This document shows, piece by piece, positions 14,397 through 21,129 of a stretch of DNA of 22,730 nucleotides. Position 1 is the stretch's first letter; every line of letters begins with the position of its first letter. The DNA is from Candidatus Rokuibacteriota bacterium (GTDB lineage Bacteria > JAUVQV01). The notes below the pieces were generated by a model. That model saw only the letters and a list, made by a program, of their open reading frames with translations. It was not told the DNA's origin and made no database searches. The translations under genes and the position numbers were made by a program. The stretch spans positions 1-22,730 of the forward strand of contig JAUWCW010000003.1 of the NCBI GenBank assembly GCA_030609125.1, given 5' to 3'.

Positions 14397-15656
14397 ATGT
14401 CAAAGACCATTTCCCATAACGACTGCTACCGGCTCCCCTGGAGCTTGACGGACAACATCATCTCCTGGCTGGAGCCGACGACGAAGTGCAACCTGCGCTG
14501 CGAGGGGTGCTACCGCAAGGACACGGCGAGCCACAAGAGCCTGGACGAGGTGCGCGCCGACCTGGAGGTCTTCCGCCGGCTGCGCAAGAGCGACTGCATC
14601 AGCATCGCCGGCGGAGAGCCGCTGGTGCACCCCGAGATCGTCGAGATCGTCCGCATGGTCAGGGAGATGGGGTGGAAGCCCATCGTCAACAGCAACGGCG
14701 TGGCCCTCGACGAGCCCCTGCTGAAGGAGCTGAAGAAGGCCGGCGTCTACGGCTTCACCTTCCACATCGACACCAGCCAGAAGCGGCCCCGCGTGAAGGC
14801 GACGACCGAGACGGAGCTCAACGAGGTCCGCCTCCACTACGCCCGGATGCTCGCCGACGCGGGCGGCATCGCCTGCTCGTTCAACGCGACGATCACCGAC
14901 AAGACCCTGAGCGAGGTTCCCGCCATGGTGAAGTGGGCGGGCAGGCACGCCGATATCGTTCAAACCATGGTCTTTATCCTCTTCCGCTCCCCCGTCCTCA
15001 CCGGGGAGTTTGAATTCTTCGCCGGCGGCAGGGAGGTCAGCTTCGGCGACACCTACAAGGATTCCGACTGGGGCGGGGCGTCGAAGCTGCACGCCCCGGA
15101 CGTGGTGGAGGCGATCCGCTCCGCCGACCCCCTCTACGAGCCGGCGGCGTACCTGAACGGCACGGCCAACCCCGAATCGTTCAAGTGGCTCGTGGCCAAC
15201 CGCATCGTGCAGGGCGGGGAAACGGTGGGGTACGTCTCCCCCCGCTTCATGGAGATCGCCCAGACACTCAACCACATGCTGCACGGACGGTACCTCTCCT
15301 ACACCTCGCCGAAGGTCTGCCGGCGCGGCAAGAGCGTCTCCTTCCTCACGGGCCTCTTCGACGGAAGGATGCGGCGCATTTTTCTGCGCCTTCTGGGAAG
15401 GATGCTGACAAACCCCGCCAACCTCCTGCGCCCCGCCCACATCCAGACCTTCATGATCATCCAGCCCGTCAACATCGAGGAAGACGGGCGGCAGGACATG
15501 TGCGACGCCTGCCCGGACGTGACCGTCCACGACGGCAAGCTGGTCTGGAGCTGCCGCCTGGAGGAGCTGAACGAGTTCGGGACCATGGTCAGCGCCGTCC
15601 CCAACGCGAAGGCGTCCGCGGCGCCGGTTCCGGAGAAAACCGGCGTCAGCCGGTAG
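14397..15656 (+). CDS. Radical SAM protein with unusual Cys-rich C-terminus
   Basis: The product has 419 residues. Cys31, Cys35 and Cys38 (CNLRCEGC) bind the SAM cluster, and [20 protein letters not shown] is the GGE region. After the core comes a long region (about residues 200-360) without a domain I recognise. A terminal motif follows with Cys369, Cys372 and Cys386 (MCDACPD...LVWSCRLEE); Cys308 may add a fourth ligand. This could hold one auxiliary cluster but is not a standard SPASM pattern. No B12-binding domain is present. The gene lies 34 nt after the CDP-alcohol phosphotransferase gene and 13 nt before the nucleotidyltransferase gene, so it very likely acts on the same product. I considered tetraether synthase and HpnH-like families but cannot support either. 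Confidence 0.88.
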   Translation: MSKTISHNDCYRLPWSLTDNIISWLEPTTKCNLRCEGCYRKDTASHKSLDEVRADLEVFRRLRKSDCISIAGGEPLVHPEIVEIVRMVREMGWKPIVNSNGVALDEPLLKELKKAGVYGFTFHIDTSQKRPRVKATTETELNEVRLHYARMLADAGGIACSFNATITDKTLSEVPAMVKWAGRHADIVQTMVFILFRSPVLTGEFEFFAGGREVSFGDTYKDSDWGGASKLHAPDVVEAIRSADPLYEPAAYLNGTANPESFKWLVANRIVQGGETVGYVSPRFMEIAQTLNHMLHGRYLSYTSPKVCRRGKSVSFLTGLFDGRMRRIFLRLLGRMLTNPANLLRPAHIQTFMIIQPVNIEEDGRQDMCDACPDVTVHDGKLVWSCRLEELNEFGTMVSAVPNAKASAAPVPEKTGVSR

Positions 15657-15669
15657 GCCCCCTCTCTCC

Positions 15670-16443
15670 GTGAAAGAATCCGCGGAGCGTCCCCGCCAGA
15701 CGGTTATCCTCGCCGCCGGCTTCGGAGAGCGCCTCGGAAGCCCGGACCACGGAACGCCCAAGCCGCTGATGCGCGTCTTCGGGAGGCCCCTCATCGAGTA
15801 CGCCATCGCCCAGGCCGCCGCCGCCGGGTGTGAAGAGGCGATCGTCGTCGTCGGCAACAGCGGCAGCGCGGTGCGGACGCACCTCGAGGGGGGCGGCCTT
15901 CCGCTGGAAGTCACCGTGGCGGTCAACCCCGAGTACCACCTGCCCAACGGCGTCTCCCTCCTGGCGGCGGAGCCATTTGTGAACGGACCGTTCTTCCTCC
16001 AGATGTCGGACCACCTCTTCGGCGAGCCGGTTCTCGCCCGCCTGGCCCACCCGGGCGCGGCGCCGCGGGGCTGCCCGCGCCTTCTTGTCGACGCCGATCC
16101 GGTCTACACCGACGACGGGGACTCCACCAAGGTCCGCCTCGGCGAGGGGAGGATAACCTCCATCGGCAAGGAGCTCGCCCGCTGGGATGCCGTCGACACC
16201 GGCTGCTTTCTCCTCGACGAGAGGGTGTTCGACGCCCTCAGGGAGGTCAAGGAGCCGGAGCAGAGGAGCGTCACCGCCGGCATGCAGCGGCTCATCGGCG
16301 CGAAGATCCTGGCCGGGGTCGCCCTCGAGGGCGTCACGTGGGTCGACGTCGACACCCCCATGGACCGGGAAAAGGCCGAGGAGCTCTTCGGCCGGGGCGG
16401 CCCCTACGGCGCCTTCCCCCCAATTCCCCGTCTCACTCTCTGA
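15670..16443 (+). CDS. Nucleotidyltransferase resembling CTP:inositol-1-phosphate cytidylyltransferase
   Basis: The 257-residue protein has a full sugar-nucleotidyltransferase fold: the loop LAAGFGERL (residues 14-22), [17 protein letters not shown], the PNGVSLL segment, the metal-binding Asp114 in [26 protein letters not shown], and VDVDTP with Asp226 and Asp228. The SDH and WDAVDTG segments recall the cytidylyltransferase half of archaeal and thermophile IPCT/DIPPS enzymes, which make CDP-inositol from inositol-1-phosphate and CTP. Other polyol phosphates are possible. The GTG start is chosen because the catalytic loop follows after a short N-terminus; no good ribosome-binding site is visible. 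It is the intact counterpart of the shortened domain in the fusion protein at 8530 and ends the cluster. Confidence 0.85.
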   Translation: MKESAERPRQTVILAAGFGERLGSPDHGTPKPLMRVFGRPLIEYAIAQAAAAGCEEAIVVVGNSGSAVRTHLEGGGLPLEVTVAVNPEYHLPNGVSLLAAEPFVNGPFFLQMSDHLFGEPVLARLAHPGAAPRGCPRLLVDADPVYTDDGDSTKVRLGEGRITSIGKELARWDAVDTGCFLLDERVFDALREVKEPEQRSVTAGMQRLIGAKILAGVALEGVTWVDVDTPMDREKAEELFGRGGPYGAFPPIPRLTL

Positions 16444-16488
16444 TCCCGCTGTCAGGCACCCCTGTTTCATTGTGTTCGGAACAAGATT

Positions 16489-16809
16489 GTGCAGGTCCTG
16501 GAGAATCTGCTCGGCAACGCGATCAAGTTTTCACCCGACGGCGGGAAGATTGCGGTCGGCGGCAGCGCGGAAGGGCGTTACTACCGGATCACCGTAACCG
16601 ACGAGGGGATCGGGATGACCCCGGAGCAGATCGGGAAGGTTTTTGACAAGTTTTACCGGGCGGACAATTCGAGTGCCGCCAGGGACGGCATGGGGCTCGG
16701 CATGAGTATCGTGAAGCATATTGTCGACAGTCACGGCGGCGGCATCAGGGTGGAGAGCGAACCGGGAAAAGGCACCGCCGTCTCTTTCACCGTGCCCCTT
16801 GCCGGCTAG
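16489..16809 (+). pseudogene. Histidine kinase remnant (ATPase domain only)
   Basis: The reading frame encodes 106 residues with all four ATP-binding boxes of a sensor kinase: N (LLGNAIKFS), G1 (DEGIGM), F (FDKFYRAD) and G2 (GMGLGMSIVKHI), ending in the normal C-terminal strand. The HisKA dimerisation and phosphoacceptor domain and any sensor are missing. Kinase-like sequence begins abruptly at about 16478 (RNKIVQVLENLL), right after a GTCAGGCACC repeat and only 35 nt past the previous stop, and in the same frame as that gene. The GTG at 16489 has no ribosome-binding site. I read it as the 3' end of a larger kinase gene truncated by deletion or rearrangement. An expressed single-domain protein cannot be excluded. 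It converges on the btuB-like gene with a gap of about 33 nt. Confidence 0.75.
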
Positions 16810-16842
16810 TGACACCCCATATCCGCCGAATGCAGGATACCC

Positions 16843-18861
16843 CTACCAGGCGATAGAAAGCCCCGCCGAGAAGTTCCTCTCCGGCGAGGGGAAAAAGCCC
16901 CTCTCCACCGGGAAGCCCCCCAGCGCCCCGTACTCGGAGTACTTCTCGTCCGTGGCGTTGTTGACGGTGACGTGGGCAACGAGGCTCTTCCACGCGTATT
17001 CGAGCTTCAGGTTCAGGACCGAGAAGTCGTCCTGCCTGTCGAAGTCGTTTCCGAAGTCCCCCACGAAGAGGCGCTCGCCGACGTAGATCCCCTCGACGAC
17101 GGCCGTTATCCCCCGGCCGGCGAAGAAGAGCGCCCGCAGGACGGCCTTGTTTTCCGGCACGTTGGGTACGTCTTTCCCGTCGAAGGCGCCTCCGTCGATG
17201 TCGGATGCCATATGGGCGTAGCTTCCGCTCAGCCCCAGCCACGGCCGGGGGGCGGCGTCGAAGGATATCTCGACACCTCTGCGCCGGGCGTCGCCGTCGA
17301 GGTTCTGGTTGGTGAAGGCGGCGGGGTTGAAGTAGATCTCGTCTTCCGTCGACGAGGCGAAGAGGTTGAGGTGGAGGTAGCTCTTCTCCCCGAGGTAGTG
17401 GCGGAAGCCGACTTCGAAACTGTCCGTCGTCTGCGCGGTGAGGTCGGTGGTGATGGTGCTGGTGAAGAAGTTGAAGATCTCGTCCAGGACGGGGTAGCGG
17501 AAGCTCCTGGAGTAGCTGAAGTAGGTGTAGGACCTGCCGCGGTAGGTGTAGTTCGCCCCGGCCATGAAGAGGTTCTCGTCCATGCCCGTGCCGTCGGGGC
17601 TGTCGGGGCCGCCGGGGCTGAAGGAGAAGTCCGCCCAGTCGTAGCGGTATCCCCCCGAGAGGTAAAGGCCCGGCTTCAGCTCCAGCTCGTCCTGGACGTA
17701 GAGGCCGTAGTTGTCCTTTTCGAGCTTGAAGATTCCCCCCGTCTCCTCCCCGAAGAAGATCGACTCGTTGGTGATGTCCTCCCTGTCGCCGTGGTAGTCG
17801 AAGCCGAGGGTCAGGGTGTTGTTCATGCCCCGCGGGGCGCTGTGGAAGATAAACTGGGGTGAGACGATGACCGTGTCGATGACGGTGTCGCCGGTGAAGT
17901 TGCCGCCCACGTAGGAGGCGAAGGAGAGGGCGTCGCGGCTGCGCCAGGTGAGGTCCAGCTTGAAGAGGCTGTCGTTGAGAAAGGCGTACTCCGCCCCCCC
18001 CTCCACGGCGTAGTCCTCGACTTCGACGAAGTCGTCGGGGTGGATCGTCTCGCGCCGCTGCGTCCCGGCGGCGAAGTCGCTCTCCTTGATGGCGCCGGGA
18101 AGGCCGGCGTCGTCGCGGTGATACCGCCCGCCCAGGTACAGGGAGAGGTCTTCGGCGGGCGTGTACGAGAGTTTCGCGTCCAGGTCCGTCGCCTCGTTGC
18201 CGCTGTTGTCGCGGTAGCCGTCGGAGGTCAGGTACTTGACCGCGAAGGAGCCGGCAAGGTCGTTCCAGCTTCCCCCCGCATAGGCCAGCCCCTTGAAGGT
18301 GTCGTAGCTTCCGGCGACGGCGCTGACGCCGCCCTCAGTCGGGCCCGCCTCGCGGGTGATGATGTGGATCACGCCGCCGGTGGCGTTGTCGCCGTAGAGG
18401 ACGCTGCCGGCGCCGCCGTGAAGGATCTCGATGCGCTTCACCCTCTCCAGGGGGATGAGCGTCCAGTCCGTGCCGCTCAAATCCGCCTGGTTCACCCTCC
18501 TGCCGTCGACGAGGACGAGGGTGTTGAGGGCGGCGGTCTCCCCGAAGCCGCGAAGGTCGACGGTGAAGTGCCGGTTGTTGCCGGCGATGTCGCTGACGTG
18601 GATGGACGCCACGCCCCGCAGAAGGTCCGGGATGTTGCGGGCGGTGGAGTTTCGTATCTCATCTTCGGTTATGACCGTCACCCTGGAAGGGACGGAGGAG
18701 ATGCCCTCGCGGTAACGGGCGGCGGTGACGACGATCTCCCGGGCCTTGCGGGCCTCAGGCTCCCCCGTGCGGGCGGCGTCGTCCGTCTGGGCGGCGAATG
18801 ACCGAAAGGGCTGCAGGGCGATGAAAAAAGAGACGGCAAATGCGGCACAGATGATCTTCAT
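16843..18861 (-). CDS. btuB: TonB-dependent outer-membrane receptor, probably for cobalamin
   Basis: The 672-residue precursor has a signal peptide (about residues 1-24, ending SFAAQ), a TonB-box-like REIVVTAARY and a plug domain: VITEDEIRNSTARNIPDLLR, then LVLVDGRRVNQ, then RIEILHGGAGSVLYGDNATG with GVIHIITR. A long beta-barrel follows, with alternating aromatic strands, ending in a terminal Trp as outer-membrane barrels require. Length and order match BtuB/CirA-type receptors, which import ligands using energy from TonB-ExbBD. Substrate assignment rests on the cobalamin riboswitch directly upstream; a corrinoid or cobinamide ligand would fit equally. No btuCDF or TonB genes are in the window. 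The gene appears to be transcribed alone and converges with the histidine kinase remnant; I see no clear terminator after it. Confidence 0.92.
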   Translation of the reverse strand: MKIICAAFAVSFFIALQPFRSFAAQTDDAARTGEPEARKAREIVVTAARYREGISSVPSRVTVITEDEIRNSTARNIPDLLRGVASIHVSDIAGNNRHFTVDLRGFGETAALNTLVLVDGRRVNQADLSGTDWTLIPLERVKRIEILHGGAGSVLYGDNATGGVIHIITREAGPTEGGVSAVAGSYDTFKGLAYAGGSWNDLAGSFAVKYLTSDGYRDNSGNEATDLDAKLSYTPAEDLSLYLGGRYHRDDAGLPGAIKESDFAAGTQRRETIHPDDFVEVEDYAVEGGAEYAFLNDSLFKLDLTWRSRDALSFASYVGGNFTGDTVIDTVIVSPQFIFHSAPRGMNNTLTLGFDYHGDREDITNESIFFGEETGGIFKLEKDNYGLYVQDELELKPGLYLSGGYRYDWADFSFSPGGPDSPDGTGMDENLFMAGANYTYRGRSYTYFSYSRSFRYPVLDEIFNFFTSTITTDLTAQTTDSFEVGFRHYLGEKSYLHLNLFASSTEDEIYFNPAAFTNQNLDGDARRRGVEISFDAAPRPWLGLSGSYAHMASDIDGGAFDGKDVPNVPENKAVLRALFFAGRGITAVVEGIYVGERLFVGDFGNDFDRQDDFSVLNLKLEYAWKSLVAHVTVNNATDEKYSEYGALGGFPVERGFFPSPERNFSAGLSIAW

Positions 18862-18882
18862 GGCGGTCCTCCCTCGAGGTGT

Positions 18883-19048
18883 TCCGGATGGACCGGTCTT
18901 CCGGCTCAGGGCTTCCTACTCGCCGGCCTTCCCAGTGCGGGGTCTCCCGTACCAGTGGCCACTGCGGCTTTCGTTCCCTTTACGGCTGCGGGGCAGCGGG
19001 GGCTTCTCACCCCTCTTCCTCACGCCCATCCATTGTGGTTGACGTTAT
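18883..19048 (-). ncRNA. Cobalamin riboswitch
   Basis: On the minus strand the conserved blocks occur in order: GGGTGAGAAGCCCCCGCTG, CCCCGCAGCCGTAA, GGCCACTGG (18960-18952), GGGAAGGCCGGCGAGTAGGA, and the B12 box AGCCGGAAGACCGG (about 18904-18891). These match the AdoCbl/cobalamin aptamer core. The aptamer ends about 25-30 nt before the receptor ATG and close to its GGGAGG ribosome-binding site, so control is probably at translation start: high cobalamin would shut the receptor off. The exact 5' edge is approximate. Confidence 0.93.
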
Positions 19049-19104
19049 GTTGTTTCTCTCGGATCCCTCGCTTCCATATCACTCCTTTCTCCGTGTTTCG
19101 GGAC

Positions 19105-19132
19105 ATTGTATTCCCTCGCGGGAAATTATCAA
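19105..19132 (-). promoter_or_regulatory. Promoter for the riboswitch/btuB transcript
   Basis: On the minus strand TTGATA (19132-19127; 5 of 6) and TACAAT (19110-19105; 5 of 6) are 16 nt apart. The start would lie about 50 nt before the aptamer. The spacer contains an inverted repeat, TTCCC-N4-GGGAA (19111-19124). Confidence 0.65.
19111..19124. promoter_or_regulatory. Inverted repeat TTCCC-N4-GGGAA, possible operator
   Basis: TTCCCTCGCGGGAA lies entirely between the -35 and -10 of the btuB promoter and 19 nt from the -35 of the divergent tetR-like gene. A protein bound here would block the btuB promoter. The binding protein is unknown; the adjacent TetR regulator is one candidate. Confidence 0.4.
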
Positions 19133-19142
19133 GATATTTGAC

Positions 19143-19170
19143 TTGACACGGGGTGAAGGGGCTGTATACT
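19143..19170 (+). promoter_or_regulatory. Promoter for the TetR-RND operon
   Basis: A perfect TTGACA (19143-19148) and TATACT (19165-19170; 5 of 6) have a 16-nt spacer. It is back to back with the btuB promoter, the two -35 elements being 10 bp apart. A second TATACT at 19181-19186 lies just downstream, within reach of an operator for self-repression. Confidence 0.75.
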
Positions 19171-19207
19171 TCTGGACGATTATACTCCAAACGTCTAAGC
19201 GAAGAAG

Positions 19208-19834
19208 ATGACAAGCGAGAAGAAGTGTTCGGTCTGTGACGGGGTGATCGCCGCCGCCCGCAAGCTCTTTGCCCGCTACGGCCACGCCAAGACCTCCGTG
19301 GAGGAGATCGCCCGGGAGGCGGGTCTTTCCAAGGCCACGGTCTACAACTACTTCTCGAACAAGGAGTCGGTCGTCGCCGGGGTCATCGAGTACGAACGCA
19401 AGGCGCTGATCGCGAAGCTCAGCCAGGCCGTCGAGGACGCCGGCGACCCCGTGCAGGCGCTGCGGGCCTTCTTTCTGACCCGCTTTCGGCAGGTCCGGAA
19501 GCACCAGCACGAGTACCGGGCGGGGAGGGAGGAGTATCGCCGCCACATGCCCCAGGTGTTCAGGGCCATCGAGAGAAACCGCCGGGAGGAGCGCAGGATC
19601 ATCGAGGGGGTGCTGCAGGCGGGCATCGAGGCGGGCGTCTTCCACCCCGTCAAAGACGCGGGCATAACCGCCGACGTCCTCTTCACGGCCATTCTCGGCC
19701 TCACGTTCCCCCTCTTCGGCAAAACCGTTCCCCGCTCGGCGGAAGAGCGGGTGGAGGAGCTGATTTCACTTTTTCTGACAGGTCTGTGCTCCGACCGGGA
19801 GCGAAAACGCCTACTCAAAGAGGAGCAGCAATGA
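19208..19834 (+). CDS. TetR family transcriptional regulator
   Basis: The product has 208 residues. The N-terminal helix-turn-helix (about residues 10-55) has the family pattern AARKLFARYGHAKTSVEEIA, then REAGLSKATVYNYFSNKESV. The rest is a variable all-helical ligand-binding and dimerisation domain. TetR repressors next to efflux genes usually repress them and release DNA when a drug or metabolite binds. Here the gene is first in the operon: its TGA overlaps the ATG of the adaptor gene, so the regulator and pump are co-transcribed and autoregulation is likely. The strong promoter upstream faces the btuB promoter. The inducer is unknown. The final KEEQQ tail includes the ribosome-binding site of the next gene. 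Confidence 0.95.
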   Translation: MTSEKKCSVCDGVIAAARKLFARYGHAKTSVEEIAREAGLSKATVYNYFSNKESVVAGVIEYERKALIAKLSQAVEDAGDPVQALRAFFLTRFRQVRKHQHEYRAGREEYRRHMPQVFRAIERNRREERRIIEGVLQAGIEAGVFHPVKDAGITADVLFTAILGLTFPLFGKTVPRSAEERVEELISLFLTGLCSDRERKRLLKEEQQ

Positions 19835-21129
19835 AGATCTCGGGATTCGCAGTGAGAACTGCCGTGGCGGCCCTTGTCGTGGCGGCCCTTCTTGGCGCTT
19901 GCGGCAAGGGCGACGAGAAGGGCGAGGAGACAGGTCAGCGCACGGCGGTGGCCGTCGCCGTCGAGGAGATCCGGCCCGGCCGGGTGGAGGACTGGCTCGA
20001 GCTGCCGGGCAAGATAGAGCCCTTCCGCCAGGTGACGGTCAGCGCCGAGGTCGGGGGTCTTCTGGAGTGGCAGGGAGTCGAGGAAGGGGACGCGGTGGTG
20101 AAGGGCGAGAAGCTGGCCGTCATCGACCGGGAGAACCTGGAGCTTCAGGTGAGGCAGGCCGAGCTTGCCCTGGACCAGGCCCGCCTCGCCGTGGAAGGGG
20201 CGGAGGTCGGTCTGGAGAGCGCCGCCGCCGGGGCGAAGCAGGCCGACGCGGTGCTGGCCCAGGCCGCCGCGATGGAGCGCAAGGCCCAGGCGGTCCGTGA
20301 TGAGAACGAGCGCGACCTGGAGCGGGGAAGGGTGCTTTACGAGGAGCGCCTGACCCCGAAGTCGCGGGTGGAAGAGCTCGAGATGGCCCTCGAGGCATCT
20401 TCCGCCGATCTGGCTTCCGCCGGGGAAGGGGTCAAGGCCGCCGGCGCCGGCAAAGAGGTGACGGCGGCGGGGGAGAGGAGTGCCGAAGCGGCGCTGCGGG
20501 CGGCACGGTCGATGGTGAAAACGGCGGAGGCGAACCTGGAGCAGGCCGGTCTCTTCCTGCGCCGGAGCACTATCGCCTCGCCCATCGACGGCATCGTGGA
20601 CCACACCTTCTTCGAGGCCGGCGAACTGGTCAAGGCCCAGGACCCCCTCCTCCGGGTCGTCCAGGTGCGGCCGGTGAAGGCGCTCTTTCACCTTCCCGAG
20701 AAGGACGTTCCTTTCTTGAGAATCGGTGCGGAAGCGGCGGTGACCGTCACCGCCGTGTCGCCCGAGCCCATCGAGGGGGCAGTCTCCCTCATCGGCGTCA
20801 CAACGGATCCGTCGACGAGCACCTACCGGCTCGAGGTGGACCTGCCGAACGGGGAGGGCGTCCTGCGCCCGGGCATGCTCGCCGAGCTTCGCCTGCTGCG
20901 GCAGGGGCTCGACGACGCCCTGAAGGTGCCGGCCTTCGCCGTCATCAGCGGGGCGACAGAATCGTTCCTCTTCGTCTACGAGGACGGCACGGCCCGGCGG
21001 CGCCCGGTGCGGGTGGGGATCATCGACGGGGACCTCGTGCAGATCACCGCGGGTGTCGACCCCGGAGACCGCGTCATCGTCAAGGGACAGCGGGACCTTG
21101 AGGACGGCCAGAGCGTGACCCTGCCATGA
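19831..21129 (+). CDS. RND efflux periplasmic adaptor lipoprotein
   Basis: The 432-residue protein starts with a lipoprotein signal: a hydrophobic stretch then LGAC, so Cys30 would be lipidated. A split lipoyl/barrel-sandwich domain (GKIEPFRQVTVSAEVGGLLE ... STIASPIDGIVDHTFFEAGE) flanks an unusually Ala/Glu-rich coiled-coil hairpin of about 150 residues (about 105-250). Beta-barrel and membrane-proximal domains follow (TDPSTSTYRLEVDLPN; VPAFAVISG). Membrane fusion proteins of this type join an RND pump to an outer-membrane channel. The start at 19831 is set by the lipobox and an AGGAG site; a longer in-frame start at 19786 lies inside tetR. ATGA overlaps at both ends show translational coupling. 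No outer-membrane channel gene is seen in the window. Confidence 0.95.
   Translation: MKISGFAVRTAVAALVVAALLGACGKGDEKGEETGQRTAVAVAVEEIRPGRVEDWLELPGKIEPFRQVTVSAEVGGLLEWQGVEEGDAVVKGEKLAVIDRENLELQVRQAELALDQARLAVEGAEVGLESAAAGAKQADAVLAQAAAMERKAQAVRDENERDLERGRVLYEERLTPKSRVEELEMALEASSADLASAGEGVKAAGAGKEVTAAGERSAEAALRAARSMVKTAEANLEQAGLFLRRSTIASPIDGIVDHTFFEAGELVKAQDPLLRVVQVRPVKALFHLPEKDVPFLRIGAEAAVTVTAVSPEPIEGAVSLIGVTTDPSTSTYRLEVDLPNGEGVLRPGMLAELRLLRQGLDDALKVPAFAVISGATESFLFVYEDGTARRRPVRVGIIDGDLVQITAGVDPGDRVIVKGQRDLEDGQSVTLP

Noticed and set aside
14397-15656. Tetraether synthase or HpnH-type assignment for the third radical SAM protein
   Set aside because: The C-terminal cysteine pattern does not match what I recall of either family; calling it would be a guess.
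15645-15660. GCCGGTAGG as an ops-like antiterminator recruitment site
   Set aside because: It is only a partial match, lies at a stop codon late in the cluster and has no hairpin context.
16972-18801. Plus-strand open frames across the TonB receptor
   Set aside because: The minus-strand frame has signal peptide, plug motifs, terminal Trp and a riboswitch; the plus-strand frames are shadows.
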